A DNA stretch of 64,000 bases, from assembly GCF_040712315.1 (NCBI RefSeq), contig NC_134016.1, positions 22,136,390 through 22,200,389 on the forward strand. Direction: 5' to 3'. Each line of letters opens with the position of its first letter. Within the stretch, counting starts at the first letter, position 1. Of this stretch, positions 35,889-47,011 are shown one piece after another. The notes beneath the pieces were generated by a model. It searched no databases, was not told where the DNA came from, and saw only the letters and a list, made by a program, of their open reading frames with translations. This DNA comes from Castanea sativa (lineage: Eukaryota; Streptophyta; Magnoliopsida; Fagales; Fagaceae). The position numbers were made by a program, and so were the translations under genes.

Positions 35889-37033
35889 GTCTTAGCATTG
35901 TAATGTGAAATTTAATGTTCATAGTAGTGCTCTAATATCTTATAATATGGTACTGCCTGTTACGGTTTGTGTTAACTGATGTAAGTGCTAATATTGATGA
36001 TGGTTGCGGCTAATGCATCGGTAAGATTCCTATTACTATTGTAGTGTTGTGATTGAGTTTCAGTGTAACAATGTATTAAGTTTAAAGTTTTTAGTGTGTA
36101 AAATTCTTTGATTGCCAGATACGTGTACTGTAATAACAATATTGTAGAAGTACAATTACATATATTGTGCGAATACTTTCTGCAAAGGTGGCTTATATAT
36201 ATATATATATTTGTATATATCTGTTATATTTGGAGTTTAGCCCTAATTGAACTATAATTATTTAACTATTATAGTTGCTTTTGGTTGATTGTAATATTAC
36301 ACAAACTTGATTCGTTCTACTGTGTAAGATTTATTTACTATGTTTGCAATGGGCTGTAGGTATAAACGTTAAATTCACTATACCTTTTTCTTTTTTCTTT
36401 TACGATTAAAAAGTTGGATTCAATGTCCCTTTTAAGGGTTACGTATTCTTTTGGTTTTACAATTTGAACTTCCCAAGTACTATTAATTATGCATTATTAT
36501 TTGACTAATATTTTTCTGACTTGCTATTTGAAATTTTCATGTAAGTTTTGCTTGCTTAAAGTCAGATTTTTTTTTAGTCTCTCACAGTAGGGCAGTACAC
36601 ACATGAAGTGATGTGAAGAAACAAATTTTTAGTTGGTTATGATATTGCAACTTCACTTTAGATAATAGTTTTGGTGAATGGCTTTCATAAACCTGTAGCC
36701 ATTATTTCCTTTTAAACATTTTGGTTGTAAAATTGAATTTGTCTTGCAAATTTTAGTTCGGTGCGATTCATTCGAATTCCTAGGAATAGCAGATTTGCTA
36801 TTTGAAATTGTCATGTAAGTTTTTATTGCTTAAATTCAGATTTTTTTTTTAGTCTCTCATAGCAGGGAAGTACACACAATGAGTGATTTGAAGAAACTAA
36901 TTTTTGAAATTTTTAGGGGATATTGGACACTATATGCTTAAATATACTATGTTATTAAAGTTTGAATATATCTAGTAGAAGTATGATAACTAAGTTTATG
37001 TTAGATGCAAAGTTCATTAATATGTAAAACAAC
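35889..37033. other. Helitron 2 interior right of the solo LTR
   Basis: T-rich, intron-like sequence with no ORF. It contains two similar stretches of about 100 bp (near 36,530-36,620 and 36,795-36,900: 'gctatttgaaat…catgtaagttt…cagatttttttttagtctctcac/at'), an imperfect internal duplication. Confidence 0.5.
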
Positions 37034-37061
37034 CCCGCGCATTGCGCGGGTTAAACACTAG
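37034..37061 (+). other. Helitron 2 terminal hairpin and CTAG end
   Basis: A seven-base-pair perfect stem with ATT loop, then ttaaaca, then CTAG before a T. This is the classic 3' end that signals rolling-circle termination in Helitrons. Confidence 0.85.
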
Positions 37062-38566
37062 TTTATTTATTATAGATAAAATCATCCATCTAAGATTATG
37101 ACACCTAGAATTTTCAATTCGAAAAATAAAAAATTGTATTAAGTCCACGATAAATAATAATACTTTGTAAAGTTGTTATTTACAACTATTTTATGTTGGT
37201 TTTAATTTCGTGCCAAATTTGATTGTAATTTTGTTCAATCATATTTACCTTATATTTTTTGTGGGATTTCATTGTACGGGTTGTGTGTGAGAGATAGTGT
37301 GAAGACTCATGCTTGCATTGAAGAATGAGTGGTTTTCACAACTATCTCGCGAGTAAACTTCTTGCGAAGTAAGCCACGTGAAGAGCACATGACTGGAATG
37401 CAAAGAGTCATGACAATTTGATGACAATTAATTTTTGTGAATAGCTCGCGAGTAAGGCCTTCCCGCGAGATACCCGCGAAACATTCTTTTTTGCTATTTT
37501 AGATTATCTACTCCACCATGCCTTCACCCACACTATATATACCCACATTACCCACATATTGTGAGGAATGCTTTTCAGAGAGAAAACCCTAGCAAACACA
37601 CTTGAGAGTTAGAGATTGTTATACCCATAATCATCTACACAATCCTTTATGGTTTTCCTCATACTCCTACCTCTTCATATCCATATCCTTGAGAGGTTGA
37701 TAACCCAAACACTTACCACACCCTATTTGAGTGTCTAGTGAGATTTTGGTGCTGCTGGGAAGTATTGGAAGAAGCCAAGCTTTGGCGGATACAATTGGGC
37801 GTATTGCGGGATCCGGAAAGCTAGACAAGACACGGTTTCAAGAAGTCTTGTTGGAGTAGGAGCTTAGAGGGCTTAGGTGCACTGGGTAGATTAGGCTTGG
37901 AGGGTCTCTTGCTATCCGTGTATCCCAACTTATTGTCTAGTAGATCGATTTACCGCCTTGGAAGGCGGCGGAGAGGTTTTCGCTGAGTTCTTCGATTTCC
38001 TCTTCGATAACACATCAGCGTGTTATCTTGTGTTTGCATTTCTCTTCCCTACTCTTTTAGCTTTCATTTTACTACTGTGATATGATGAATATGGCTTAGA
38101 ATAACTCTATTTTTTGTTCGCTCGCATTCACTCTATTCCGCACTTAGTTTAAGTTAAAGTAAAATCAACAGAGCCGTAATCTTTTAATTTGGGGTCTGAA
38201 CAACTCTTGTGTTTTTAACACAAATCCGAGCTTTCATAATTAAAAAACCTCCAATACAAACAAATTCAATCATGTCACGACTACAAAATTCAATATGCCA
38301 TATCTAGTGTATAGCCTTTGCATGAAGGTTCACCCCATGGGTAATGATAATATCCACCTCAAAAACACACCAATCTCCACATCACCAATTACATAATTGT
38401 GATCATGTTCATGGCCCACATAGGGTCTGTTTGGATACTGCTTATTATTGAAAACTGAAAACACTGTAACAAAATAAATTTTAAATGTGTGAATAGTGCC
38501 GTGTGACTCAGTTTTAAAGTTTTTTTTTTGAAAAAAAGTAGTTTGCAGGTCACGTGAATAGTGCAC
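37062..38566. repeat. AT-rich flank of the duplicated unit, third copy, right part
   Basis: Matches 1,866-2,291 and about 19,108-19,533, but is split by a solo LTR at 37,166-38,236. It runs into the MITE, which here is not truncated. Confidence 0.85.
37166..38236 (+). mobile_element. Solo LTR (second family), private to third copy
   Basis: 1,071 bp, TGTAAAG…CTTTCA, flanked by tactt (37,161-37,165) and taatt (38,237-38,241), 4 of 5 matching. Copies A and B keep the uninterrupted site (taatacttaaaaaatctcc). The right part (…ccgccttggaaggcggcggag…) is GC-rich, as in R/U5 zones. Orientation and lineage are not certain. Confidence 0.8.
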
Positions 38567-38625
38567 GGGACCCACTAAAAAAATGCACTGTTGGGAAACG
38601 CAAAACATGCTTCCCAAACGGAGGC
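38424..38625. mobile_element. Intact MITE at the end of the tandem array
   Basis: About 200 bp with ends gggtctgtttggata and ttcccaaacggaggc. Its left part is the same as the half MITEs at 2,149 and 19,398. Its right part (cgggacccactaaa…) is what those copies lost. It therefore marks the unrearranged right border of the duplicated locus. Confidence 0.8.
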
Positions 38626-39024
38626 ATAATTCCCCTATGATCATTGTTGTACCATTTATTAAAATAAATTAAAAAAAATCACATCTTTAGCCCATTCATC
38701 ACAGTTTCAGTTAGAAGCCACAACTTTGATTTTTATTTTTTATAAGAAACTGTAAACTTTTATAAAAACGAAGATAATACTGCTACATCATGAGCCACCG
38801 TAGACTCAATCATAGAAGGTGTTTCCTTTATCTAAGTGATATGCATTGATAATAGCTTAATTTTGTGCATTTATATCATTGTTAGAAATCATTAACATAC
38901 TTATTTTGAGTTAATTCATGCATTTCATATTTAGTTTTGGAATAATGCTGAATAATCAATTTTGTGCTTAATTGAATTTTATTGTGTGAATTTGTCTTTT
39001 GTAAAATGCAATCAGAGTCTACCT
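38626..39024. other. Unique spacer with possible gypsy LTR fragment
   Basis: No ORF. The stretch from about 38,848 (tgataatagcttaattttgtgcattta…) to 39,003 resembles the beginning of some Ty3/gypsy LTRs, from memory of their style only. Nothing else is recognisable. Confidence 0.3.
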
Positions 39025-39995
39025 GCTTTGATACCACTTGTTGGGAAATTTAAACCCCGGTTGATAGAATTAACAAGTTTTAAACCCAAGTCATTAATTA
39101 AATTTATTATGAATAAACCTTATTAAAACAAACTAACATCAATATCATGTTAAAATCATGCACAACAGAATAGTAAATAAGCAAGATATGATGACCCAGG
39201 AAAATTAATGAAACAAACTAGTTTCACAATAAAAAACCTGGGGGGAAACCTTCCCGAAAAGCAATTTACTATAGTAAAGAGAAGGTTTAGATCTAGTATA
39301 AAACCTTTGTCCCTAGACTCTACAATCCTTGTAGATGAACTTACAGCAGAAACCTTCTACTGCTTCAGAACTTCAGAACTCTTCAATATATGAACGCCAC
39401 CCTTTTGCACGAATCCCAATACATGACTAACCAATAATGCACGGATCCCAGTAGGTGACTAACTCCAGCAACTTGAAGAAGATGTTGTTGGCTGCAAAGT
39501 TCTTCACTTCATCAACAATGAAGATTAAGAAGTACTTGGTTACAAAACCGTAAGGCGCAAAAGACATAGTAACTTCTTACAGAGAGAATAAGGCATTCAA
39601 TCACTTTTTCATATGTTCTCTATGTGCATACACACTATAACGACCTTTAAAATAAGTCTTATATATGTTTAAGGTTGTGAGAAAAAAAACCCTACACAAA
39701 TATTTCAGCATGGGCCGAAAATCAGATCTGGAAATTCTGATTTCATAGATTTCAATAGATTCAGCTTCTGTCAAGCTTCCTTCATTAAGTCTCGATAGAT
39801 TTTTTGTTGAGGTATCTGTCAAGATTTAATGAACAGCTTTTCTTCACTTGTTTTTTGGTCCAATCTCCATGGCTTTAATACTTGGCTTGAATAACATGTT
39901 TCTTGAAGTACTAAACCCATCCTAAATCTACCTAATTACAAGAAAAATATATTTTGTCAAAGGATTAGCCAATTACATAAAATATGTCCTTAACA
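39025..39995 (-). mobile_element. 5' LTR with primer-binding site of a truncated retroelement
   Basis: LTR at 39,039-39,995 (957 bp, TGTTGGGAAA…CCTTAACA) with an adjacent primer-binding site at 39,025-39,036 (minus strand TGGTATCAAAGC). The interior to the left is missing beyond about 20-30 bp. Parts of the LTR (…gttggctgcaaagttcttc…tggttacaaaacc…) match the R/U5 zone of the pol-less family LTRs at 14,650 and 55,536, so it is a relative of that lineage. Confidence 0.75.
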
Positions 39996-40020
39996 GTATA
40001 AATGCCAAAAAATGACTTAA

Positions 40021-40350
40021 CTATTTTGTTAAGATTATTTTTCCATTTTTTTTTGTATAATTAGTGTTTTCCTCAAACCCATCTACTATTGAACAAGAAA
40101 AAACTAATTTCATCCAATCCAAATGGTTTTGATCAAAAAGTCTCAAAGCAACAGTTGTCATGATTTGCGGTATCCATGGAAGTACAGGTATTGATCTAGG
40201 ATCAGAAAACTCATTGAATGAACTTCCTGACTGAGTACAGGAGCCTAACATTTCCTCTGTCATTGCAAAATTTGATGATAGAAAGTCTCGCTTCAACACT
40301 CTCTCAAACAAAGTCAATATTTGCGACAAAGTTTGTTCAATTGAGTAAAT
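40021..40350 (-). pseudogene. Possible gene fragment, unrecognised
   Basis: The minus strand carries an open stretch of about 105 codons (…QTLSQILTLFERVLKRDFLS… SIPVLPWIPQIMTTVALRLF…) with amino-acid composition like a real globular protein, preceded by an (AAT)n tract. I do not recognise the family. It may be an exon fragment or decayed element coding; low confidence. Confidence 0.25.
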
Positions 40351-40361
40351 GATCACACCAA

Positions 40362-40363
<2 letters not shown>

Positions 40364-40401
<38 letters not shown>
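40364..40401. repeat. (AAT)n microsatellite
   Basis: About twelve ATA/AAT units. Translated on the minus strand they give a meaningless poly-Tyr run. Confidence 0.85.
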
Positions 40402-40404
<3 letters not shown>

Positions 40405-41065
40405 TAATAATAAAGTACACACACACATATATATATATAAATCAAGACAATGCAAGATAGAAGTAGTGAACTGACAATACTAGTCATATGAGTAGAGTAA
40501 TACACAATAGTCCATAAAAAGTATCAAAAGAAAATAAAAAGTTAGAAAAAAGCAAAATTAGATAAAGTAAAATTGATTTCATGTTTTCCCTATATAATTT
40601 GCTAGCATTTCATGCTTGACCATGGCCATTTCTAAGCTTGTCTACTGCTTTTTCATCCAAGTCTTAGTTGTGTATTTATACCAAGTGTGTGTAATCAGTG
40701 ACAAACTAGCACACCTAAACCTGGCCTTTCGCTACTGTTATAGCTTATGCATTAACTGGTGTGTATCAGTAGAGATACTCTCCCACTTGACCTCAAAGAC
40801 AATTTACCATATATCCGACACTTATCTCCCTTTAGAGTAATTCATATTCACTCTAAAGCAAGGTTTGGAAACAAGTTTCAGCCAAATTTATTGCATAAAT
40901 TATCTTTTCTACTACTACTTAAGTACTCATATCTCTCTAATGAGATAATACTTACATTTAATGTGTATCTTCACCACCTAGGATGCACACATATCTTGAA
41001 GTCCAACTTCATGAATCACAATCAAACTACAAGTCAGTATTTGTACATCCAGTAACTATCAAAAC

Positions 41066-42517
41066 CTCACTTTTGTGGACAAGCATATAATCCCTCATTC
41101 TCCTAAGATATTTGAGTATATGCTTTACTTCCACTAAATTAAGTGATCTTTGATTCAATTGATATTTGCTTACCATGCACACCGCAAAATAGATATTTAG
41201 CCTAGTATATAGTATAGCATGAAGATTTCTTATTGATATGGTATAAGAAACCGTCTTTATATACTCTTCCTTTTATATGTCTTAGGACTATAGTCCTATA
41301 TAAAGGAATTTCAAACTTAAAAGAAAAGAGTCATTTCTTGAAGTTTTACAAGCTATACTTGGCTAGAATCTAATCTATTTAAGCAGTTTGAGATAGACCC
41401 AACATCCTAATCTCTGAATTTTAACAAAGTTAAATTCTTAGGATAACTAGTCTTTTCAAAGTACTTTATATCAATCTAGATTAGACAACAAAAACTCTAT
41501 TGATGACAGTAACTCTACATCATTCTAAATGATTATAATGTCATCAACATACATTAAGAAATTTATTATTCTATATAACTTTTACACCATAAGGCCTTTT
41601 AATACTTGATCAAAATCAAACAATTTGATTTCTTGATCAAAGATGATATTTTATGATTTAAATGCTTGCTTTAATCCTTAAATGGAATTTAAGCAACTTG
41701 CAATCTAAATACTTCTGTTTCTTTGCTATGTACAAGTCTAGTTACATCATATAGATGTCTTCCTCAAGATTGCTACTAAAAGAAACTTTCTTGATATCTA
41801 TTGCTATATTTCATCCAAATGAAATATAATAGATAAGAGAATCTAGATAGAGACAAACTTGACTATTGGTGAAAAAATCTGTTCATAATCAAACCATTTC
41901 TTTCTGAATAAATCTTTGCACCACTAGTCTTGAACTTGAAGGTTTGCACCTTCAAATCTATCAATCTCATTTTTCTTGTAGACCTATTTGAGAACAATAG
42001 GCTTAAGGCCATTAGGCTCCTCTACAAGTTCTAGACTTTAAATAGAATCTAATTCTATGTACATAACCTTGATCCATTAATCCATATTTATATAATCTAT
42101 TGCCTCTACGTAGGACCGATGATCAAATTCAAATCCTTGTGGAATGACTTCAAAAGTTTATTCCAAAAGTATGAATTTATTTGATAATTGATAATCCTCT
42201 CACTACGATATTGTATCGGTGTATTAGCTATATATCTAGAATAATTCCTTGTGGATCTAATACAACCATCTCATTTCTAAATGTATTTTATAGTCGTCTT
42301 TCAACAAATTCTAACATATTTTTTCTAGAACAATTCTATGTATAGCTTTAAGATTATTCATATAGTCATCATCAAGAACTTTGTATTTGTACTTTACAAA
42401 CATCTTATCTTCTTTATGACTACCAAAACAATCTTTTGAAATTCCTTTTGGATACCCAACATAAACACACATTTTTCTACCTTTTGATTTCAATTTGTTA
42501 GACTTCCTTTCTAGCAC
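41066..42517 (-). pseudogene. Copia Pol remnants: integrase C-terminus, RT, RNase H junction
   Basis: At 42,311-42,517 the frame SKGRKMCVYVGYPKG…HKEDKMFVKYK…VLDDDYM matches the segment after the copia integrase core. At 41,500-41,552 LMYVDDIIII is the RT catalytic box, with a stop a few residues later. At 41,066-41,129 VKHILKYLRRMRDYMLVH is the conserved stretch preceding RNase H. These three points are in the right order and spacing for Ty1/copia on the minus strand. No frame longer than about 70 codons survives. Confidence 0.8.
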
Positions 42518-42539
42518 AACTGCTGGACATCCCCAAAAA

Positions 42540-44100
42540 TGGAAGTATCATATACTAGATTTTCACCCAATCCACAATTAGACAGATGACATAGGAACAA
42601 ACTTTTGAAATCAACTTTAAAAAATGTATGGTAATTATTAGAGTATATCTTCAAAAGAAATAAGCAAACGGAAATACTAATCATGTATTTTACTATTTTT
42701 AAAAGAGTCTTATTTCTCCTTCATGTATGCACTCACTTAAAGAAGTCATTGAAACTATATTCCTTTTACAATAAAGGAGCCCTAGATCATATTATCCTCT
42801 AAATAGAATTCATAGATTGGGAATTTTACAAAACAATGGTTCTAAAAGCCCATCATTCACCAATCTTGAATACTATTTAGATTAATAAGATCTAGATAAG
42901 TGCCAAAACATACAATACCAAAGGATGGAAACTTTCTCTTTTTTTTTAAAAAAAACATGTAAATCTCCATCTAGAAAATAACCATGGACAAAGCTTAGCA
43001 TTACCAAACCAGAAACAGTTTCTTTTGGTCATACTTTTGAGTCTAATTCCCTTTTGGGCAACTACTAGGGCAACTAACTTGCCCAATTGTTTGGTATTTT
43101 AATTCCTCTTCTTACCACCTTTTCCTTTCGGTCTAGGCTAAGAATTTGAATTAAATCATATTGATCCTAGCCTTAGCTTTTAGAATGTCTTCCGTTGTGT
43201 AGAACTCACTCATCAATTCGGATAATATAAAAGAAATTTATTTTCAAAACAATCTGAATTGATCAAATGATTTTAACAAGGACTTATGGATCATATCCAT
43301 ATGAGATTAACATTTAATCTCTACATTCAAGAATTCCAATTCCTTTTAGAAATAAAATATTTTCATTAAATGATATAGAATTGGAACTCCTTAAGCTTTT
43401 CTTGGCACTCAATGTAACTTATATTGAATATTGTCTAGTAGCACGATATTCCATACCAAAACATCTCATTTAGACTTAATATTAAGTCTAAGTCTAGTAC
43501 TAACTCTTGCATCTCATGCAGTAGCACAATTGAGAAAGAAGCCAATGTAACATTATAGCATTTCAATGGAGACTATGATTATATCATAAGCTGTCTTCTA
43601 TTGATGCATTATGCAAAGGAAATTATGACAATGCTGAATCGAAACATAAATATGTACTTCAGCTCCTTTAAGCACCATGTCCAAAATTATTTCTTAGTTA
43701 ATGTGATTCATTTAAAATAGTAGCTAGAGAACAAAATTATGACAACTTTATTTTGAGACTATGAACATAATTACAGGGGCATTATATTTTGCATCCATAA
43801 CCATATAGTATGGAACTCAAAAAACATACTATACTAGGTGCAACAACAACCTAATACTGCAATTAATATTTCTCGGAAGCGAGGTCATACCAATCACTAT
43901 GATCAGGCGAGAAATATTCTCATTATTAATGCTATCATGGTAACTCTTACCAAACAAAAATAATTTGCCGCTTTTCCTTTAGCCTCTAAGTAATAATGAC
44001 ATGGCTCCTTTGGGAGGTTAACATTACACTTAGTCTAGTGTACACCATTATCTAGAATCATGTATAGCCACATTTCATCTCCCTTTATAGTGTTTAAACT
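42540..44100 (-). pseudogene. Probable copia gag/protease/integrase zone, heavily decayed
   Basis: By position this should hold gag, protease and the integrase core. I see no reliable motif, only A/T-rich sequence with scattered stops in all frames. It is assigned to the element from its neighbours only. Confidence 0.4.
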
Positions 44101-44290
44101 TGTAGTACCATGAAGCAAAACACCCTCCTTTGGGATCGCGAGGCATATACGCCAAGACGAGATGCTTGTTCACACTACTTTAAACGGGTAAGTTCAATCT
44201 TGTAGTACTATGAAGTAAACACCCTCCTTTGGGATGGCAAGGCATATACGCCAAGACGAAGTGCTTACCCACACTACTATGAACCGATAA
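44101..44290. repeat. Tandem duplication of about 95 bp
   Basis: The stretch 'gtagtaccatgaagcaaaacaccctcctttgggat…aggcatatacgccaagacga…cacactact' (44,101-44,189) is repeated at about 44,199-44,282 with few changes. A third, diverged relative lies at 45,315-45,410. It is part of the copia leader. Confidence 0.75.
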
Positions 44291-44479
44291 CGGAAGCCAT
44301 GAGATCCAACCTTTGTATCTCCCTCCCACTAGAATTTTTAGAACAAGTGGATTGTATTGAAATAATTGTGATCTTATCACAATTTTAACCCTACACATCA
44401 AATGTGTTTAATCGTTTAAATTCAATGTGATGTAACTAAGTCACGTGACAATAGCGTAACGAACTTTCGCGCAATCACA

Positions 44480-45298
44480 AATGATGAGAATCAACAAGTA
44501 TTCAAGGATCCATTGCATGTTCCAGTTGGGCCTATTACAAGAGCAAGATCCAAGAAGATCCAAGAAGCACTTAATGGGCTGATTCAAGAGATTTGGGCTG
44601 ATTCAAGAGATTTGGGCTGATTCTAACGCAGGATATTCCAAGCTTGGCCCAAAGGAAGATGAAAGTTTAGTAAATTTAATTCAAGCTATTTAGGGCTGAT
44701 CTGACTTAATTGGGAGTGATTTATGGCATGAATTAATGGCTGATTGACTTTCCAGCTCTGTATCAGTTAAGACAAATTTTTTCCTATTTTGGATCTGCTA
44801 ATTTCAGACCAAATCAACTTTTATTTAGGGTTTTATTATTTAGTACGTTTTTAGGTATTTTCCTTGTTTTTAGGTGCATTTAATGCTTTTTAGGTCAAAC
44901 TTGATTCCTGGTATGGTAAGGTATCAATTAGGAGTTATTTTAGAATATATTTTCTTGTCTGTCAAGTTTTATGGAGCCCTTAAATAGGCTCTGAAGTTTG
45001 TAAACGTTTTATAGAATATTATTGAATAAAATTCAGAAAATGTGAGGCTTTGCTCTCTTTTAGTTCTTCAAGAACTGTGAACTTATCAAGGATTCTTTTT
45101 TGTGGCGTTCAAACTTTATACCTTTGGTTCGTGATTCTTTATAATCATTGGGTCAAGGTGAACTTATACCTTTGGTTCGCGTTTCGATTATAAACGTTGG
45201 GTCAGGGTTTCTATCATAAATCTGAATTTTAGCTTTCTTGGGCAAGTATTCCAATATTTTTGTTAGGTCTCAAAGCGTGTCGATTGAGGTTCGCATCA
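44480..45298 (+). mobile_element. Ty3/gypsy 3' fragment: Pol C-terminus plus LTR
   Basis: Plus strand. An open frame of 46 codons from 44,480 reads NDENQQVFKDPLHVPVGPITRARSKKIQ… and stops at 44,618-44,620. The GPITRARSKKIQEAL signature is the usual extreme C-terminus of plant gypsy Pol. Noncoding sequence continues to …gttcgcatca at 45,298, probably the LTR end. It lies inside the leader of the minus-strand copia element, 5' truncated. Confidence 0.7.
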
Positions 45299-45762
45299 AC
45301 AAAGAAGTTTAACCTTGTAATTCGTGAAGTAAATACCCTCCGCATGGAATGCAAGACTTGAAGTCAAGACAAGGTATCTATTCACATTACAATAAACTTA
45401 ACAAAAGGGTTATATCAACACTCCCACTCGTTATTTGGGTTTTTCTTAAATAATTGTGATCCCATCACAACTAATAACCTTGCACATGTTGAAGACTCTA
45501 ATCTCATTAGAATCACTAACTAAAATGGAAGTCCCAAACTGTTTAGGATTCCTTAAACCCTAATGGATCAAAAATCATTTATAAAGAACTCTATCCTTAA
45601 TTTACTAAATAAAAGATTCTAATCTCATTAGAAACTATATACTTTTTAATTAGAATTTTAATCTCATTAAAACCCTCTAATTAAAATAAATTAAGGACTT
45701 TTAATCATAAAACAATTTAGGACTAAGAATTCTATTTAACTAACATCTTTGATCTCATTAGG

Positions 45763-45876
45763 TCGATTATAAACGTTGGGTCAGGGTTTCTATCATAAAT
45801 CTGAATTTTAGCTTTCCTGGGTAAATATTCCAATATTTTTGTTAGGTCTCAAAGCGTGTCGATTGAGGTTCGCATC
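45763..45876 (+). mobile_element. Second gypsy LTR-end fragment
   Basis: 114 bp nearly identical to 45,184-45,298, ending at the same …gttcgcatca. It looks like a separate, much shorter piece of the same LTR end. Confidence 0.7.
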
Positions 45877-46316
45877 AGTCTTTTAGTTAGATAATGATTA
45901 ATAAATATCCTTAACTTTTAAGGACTATAAAATTAATTACATAGCCTTGCTTTTATTAAAGTTTTAACACTTAGTCAAAAACAAGTGAAAATTTAAAATT
46001 CAATACCTTCAATCGGTTGAACCTATTACTCGATCGATCGAAAGACGCAAAACTGAATTTTTCAGAATTTTCAAGTAACCGTTTTTTACATCTTCATTGT
46101 TCTTTCATCAAAAAACATTTTTGATTTTATCAATGAAGATTCATAGATCAAACATTAAGGTTTTCAAGATTATTATCAAGAACCCTAATATGCTAGAAAA
46201 CCCTTGAAAATATAATCCTAATCTCATTAGGAATAAATTTCATCAAACTAGCATTAACACATATAAATATATAAACCAAGGCAAGCAACAATGCTATGTT
46301 CATCGTTCAAAACTTA

Positions 46317-46367
<51 letters not shown>

Positions 46368-46993
46368 TCAATTCATGAAGAAGCCTTGATATTAACCCAT
46401 ATAAAATTATTATATATATACGGATATATATAAAAAACAATATTATACGGATTGCATGCTTCCAAGGCACATGATGGTTACTAATATATATAAACCCAAG
46501 CCATTAAGAATATGCACTCCAAGCGGTGCAATAGAATCCAAGTAGTTCATTAATATAGCGGTTATATCCAAGCGGTTAATCATCTAGAAGTATATGTTCA
46601 ACCATCAATGCACGCTAATAACATAGATGACCAAGAATATTTATATATATGCGCCAAGTCATATACATCATCTAGAAGATTGCAATTTCACAATCCATAT
46701 AATCGAATGGCCTTAGACCCTTGTTATATTTGAATCCTTGTTATAATATATAACAATTCTTTATGGCATATGAACATAACCGAATGATCTTCAATCACAT
46801 GTATATAGATTAATTTCATATTATGACATACGGATTCAATCTATTTCCATATATGAATCATGGCATATAAATTCCAACGCCAATAATGTAAATTCATAAA
46901 ACCATGATAATCAAACCATGTCTACACAAAGATGACGGTTTTCTTAAATTCTAAAACTCAATCACATATTATATAATCATGAGATGAAAACCT
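45877..46993. other. Copia leader, noncoding
   Basis: A/T-rich, with repeated 'taatctcattag' phrases to its left and a (TA)n run at 46,325-46,365. No ORF. It lies between the gypsy fragment and the primer-binding site of the copia element. Confidence 0.55.
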
Positions 46994-47006
46994 GGCTTTG
47001 ATACCA
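46994..47006 (-). other. Primer-binding site of the decayed copia element
   Basis: The minus strand reads TGGTATCAAAGCC, five bases inside the LTR edge; Met-tRNA type with one substitution. Confidence 0.82.
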
Positions 47007-47011
47007 ATTAT

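Larger units (their letters stand above)
33728..37061 (+). mobile_element. Helitron 2, abutting Helitron 1, carrying a solo LTR
   Basis: It begins immediately after the CTAG of Helitron 1 (ctatatataatagcag; the canonical TC is not exact) and ends with a perfect hairpin cccgcgc-att-gcgcggg (37,034-37,050) and CTAG (37,058-37,061) followed by T. To the right the host flank resumes (tttatttattatagataaaa). About 0.2 kb from its start it shares sequence with the left end of Helitron 1, so the two are related. A solo LTR (34,520-35,883) is inserted in it. No replicase ORF. Confidence 0.68.

Noticed and set aside
40021..40455. N-terminal part of a 144-residue frame with a poly-Tyr run
   Set aside because: The Tyr run is a translated (AAT)n tract. 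Only the downstream part is kept, as a low-confidence gene fragment.
44101..44290. CRISPR-like repeat
   Set aside because: Only two adjacent copies of about 95 bp without spacers, inside a plant retroelement leader.
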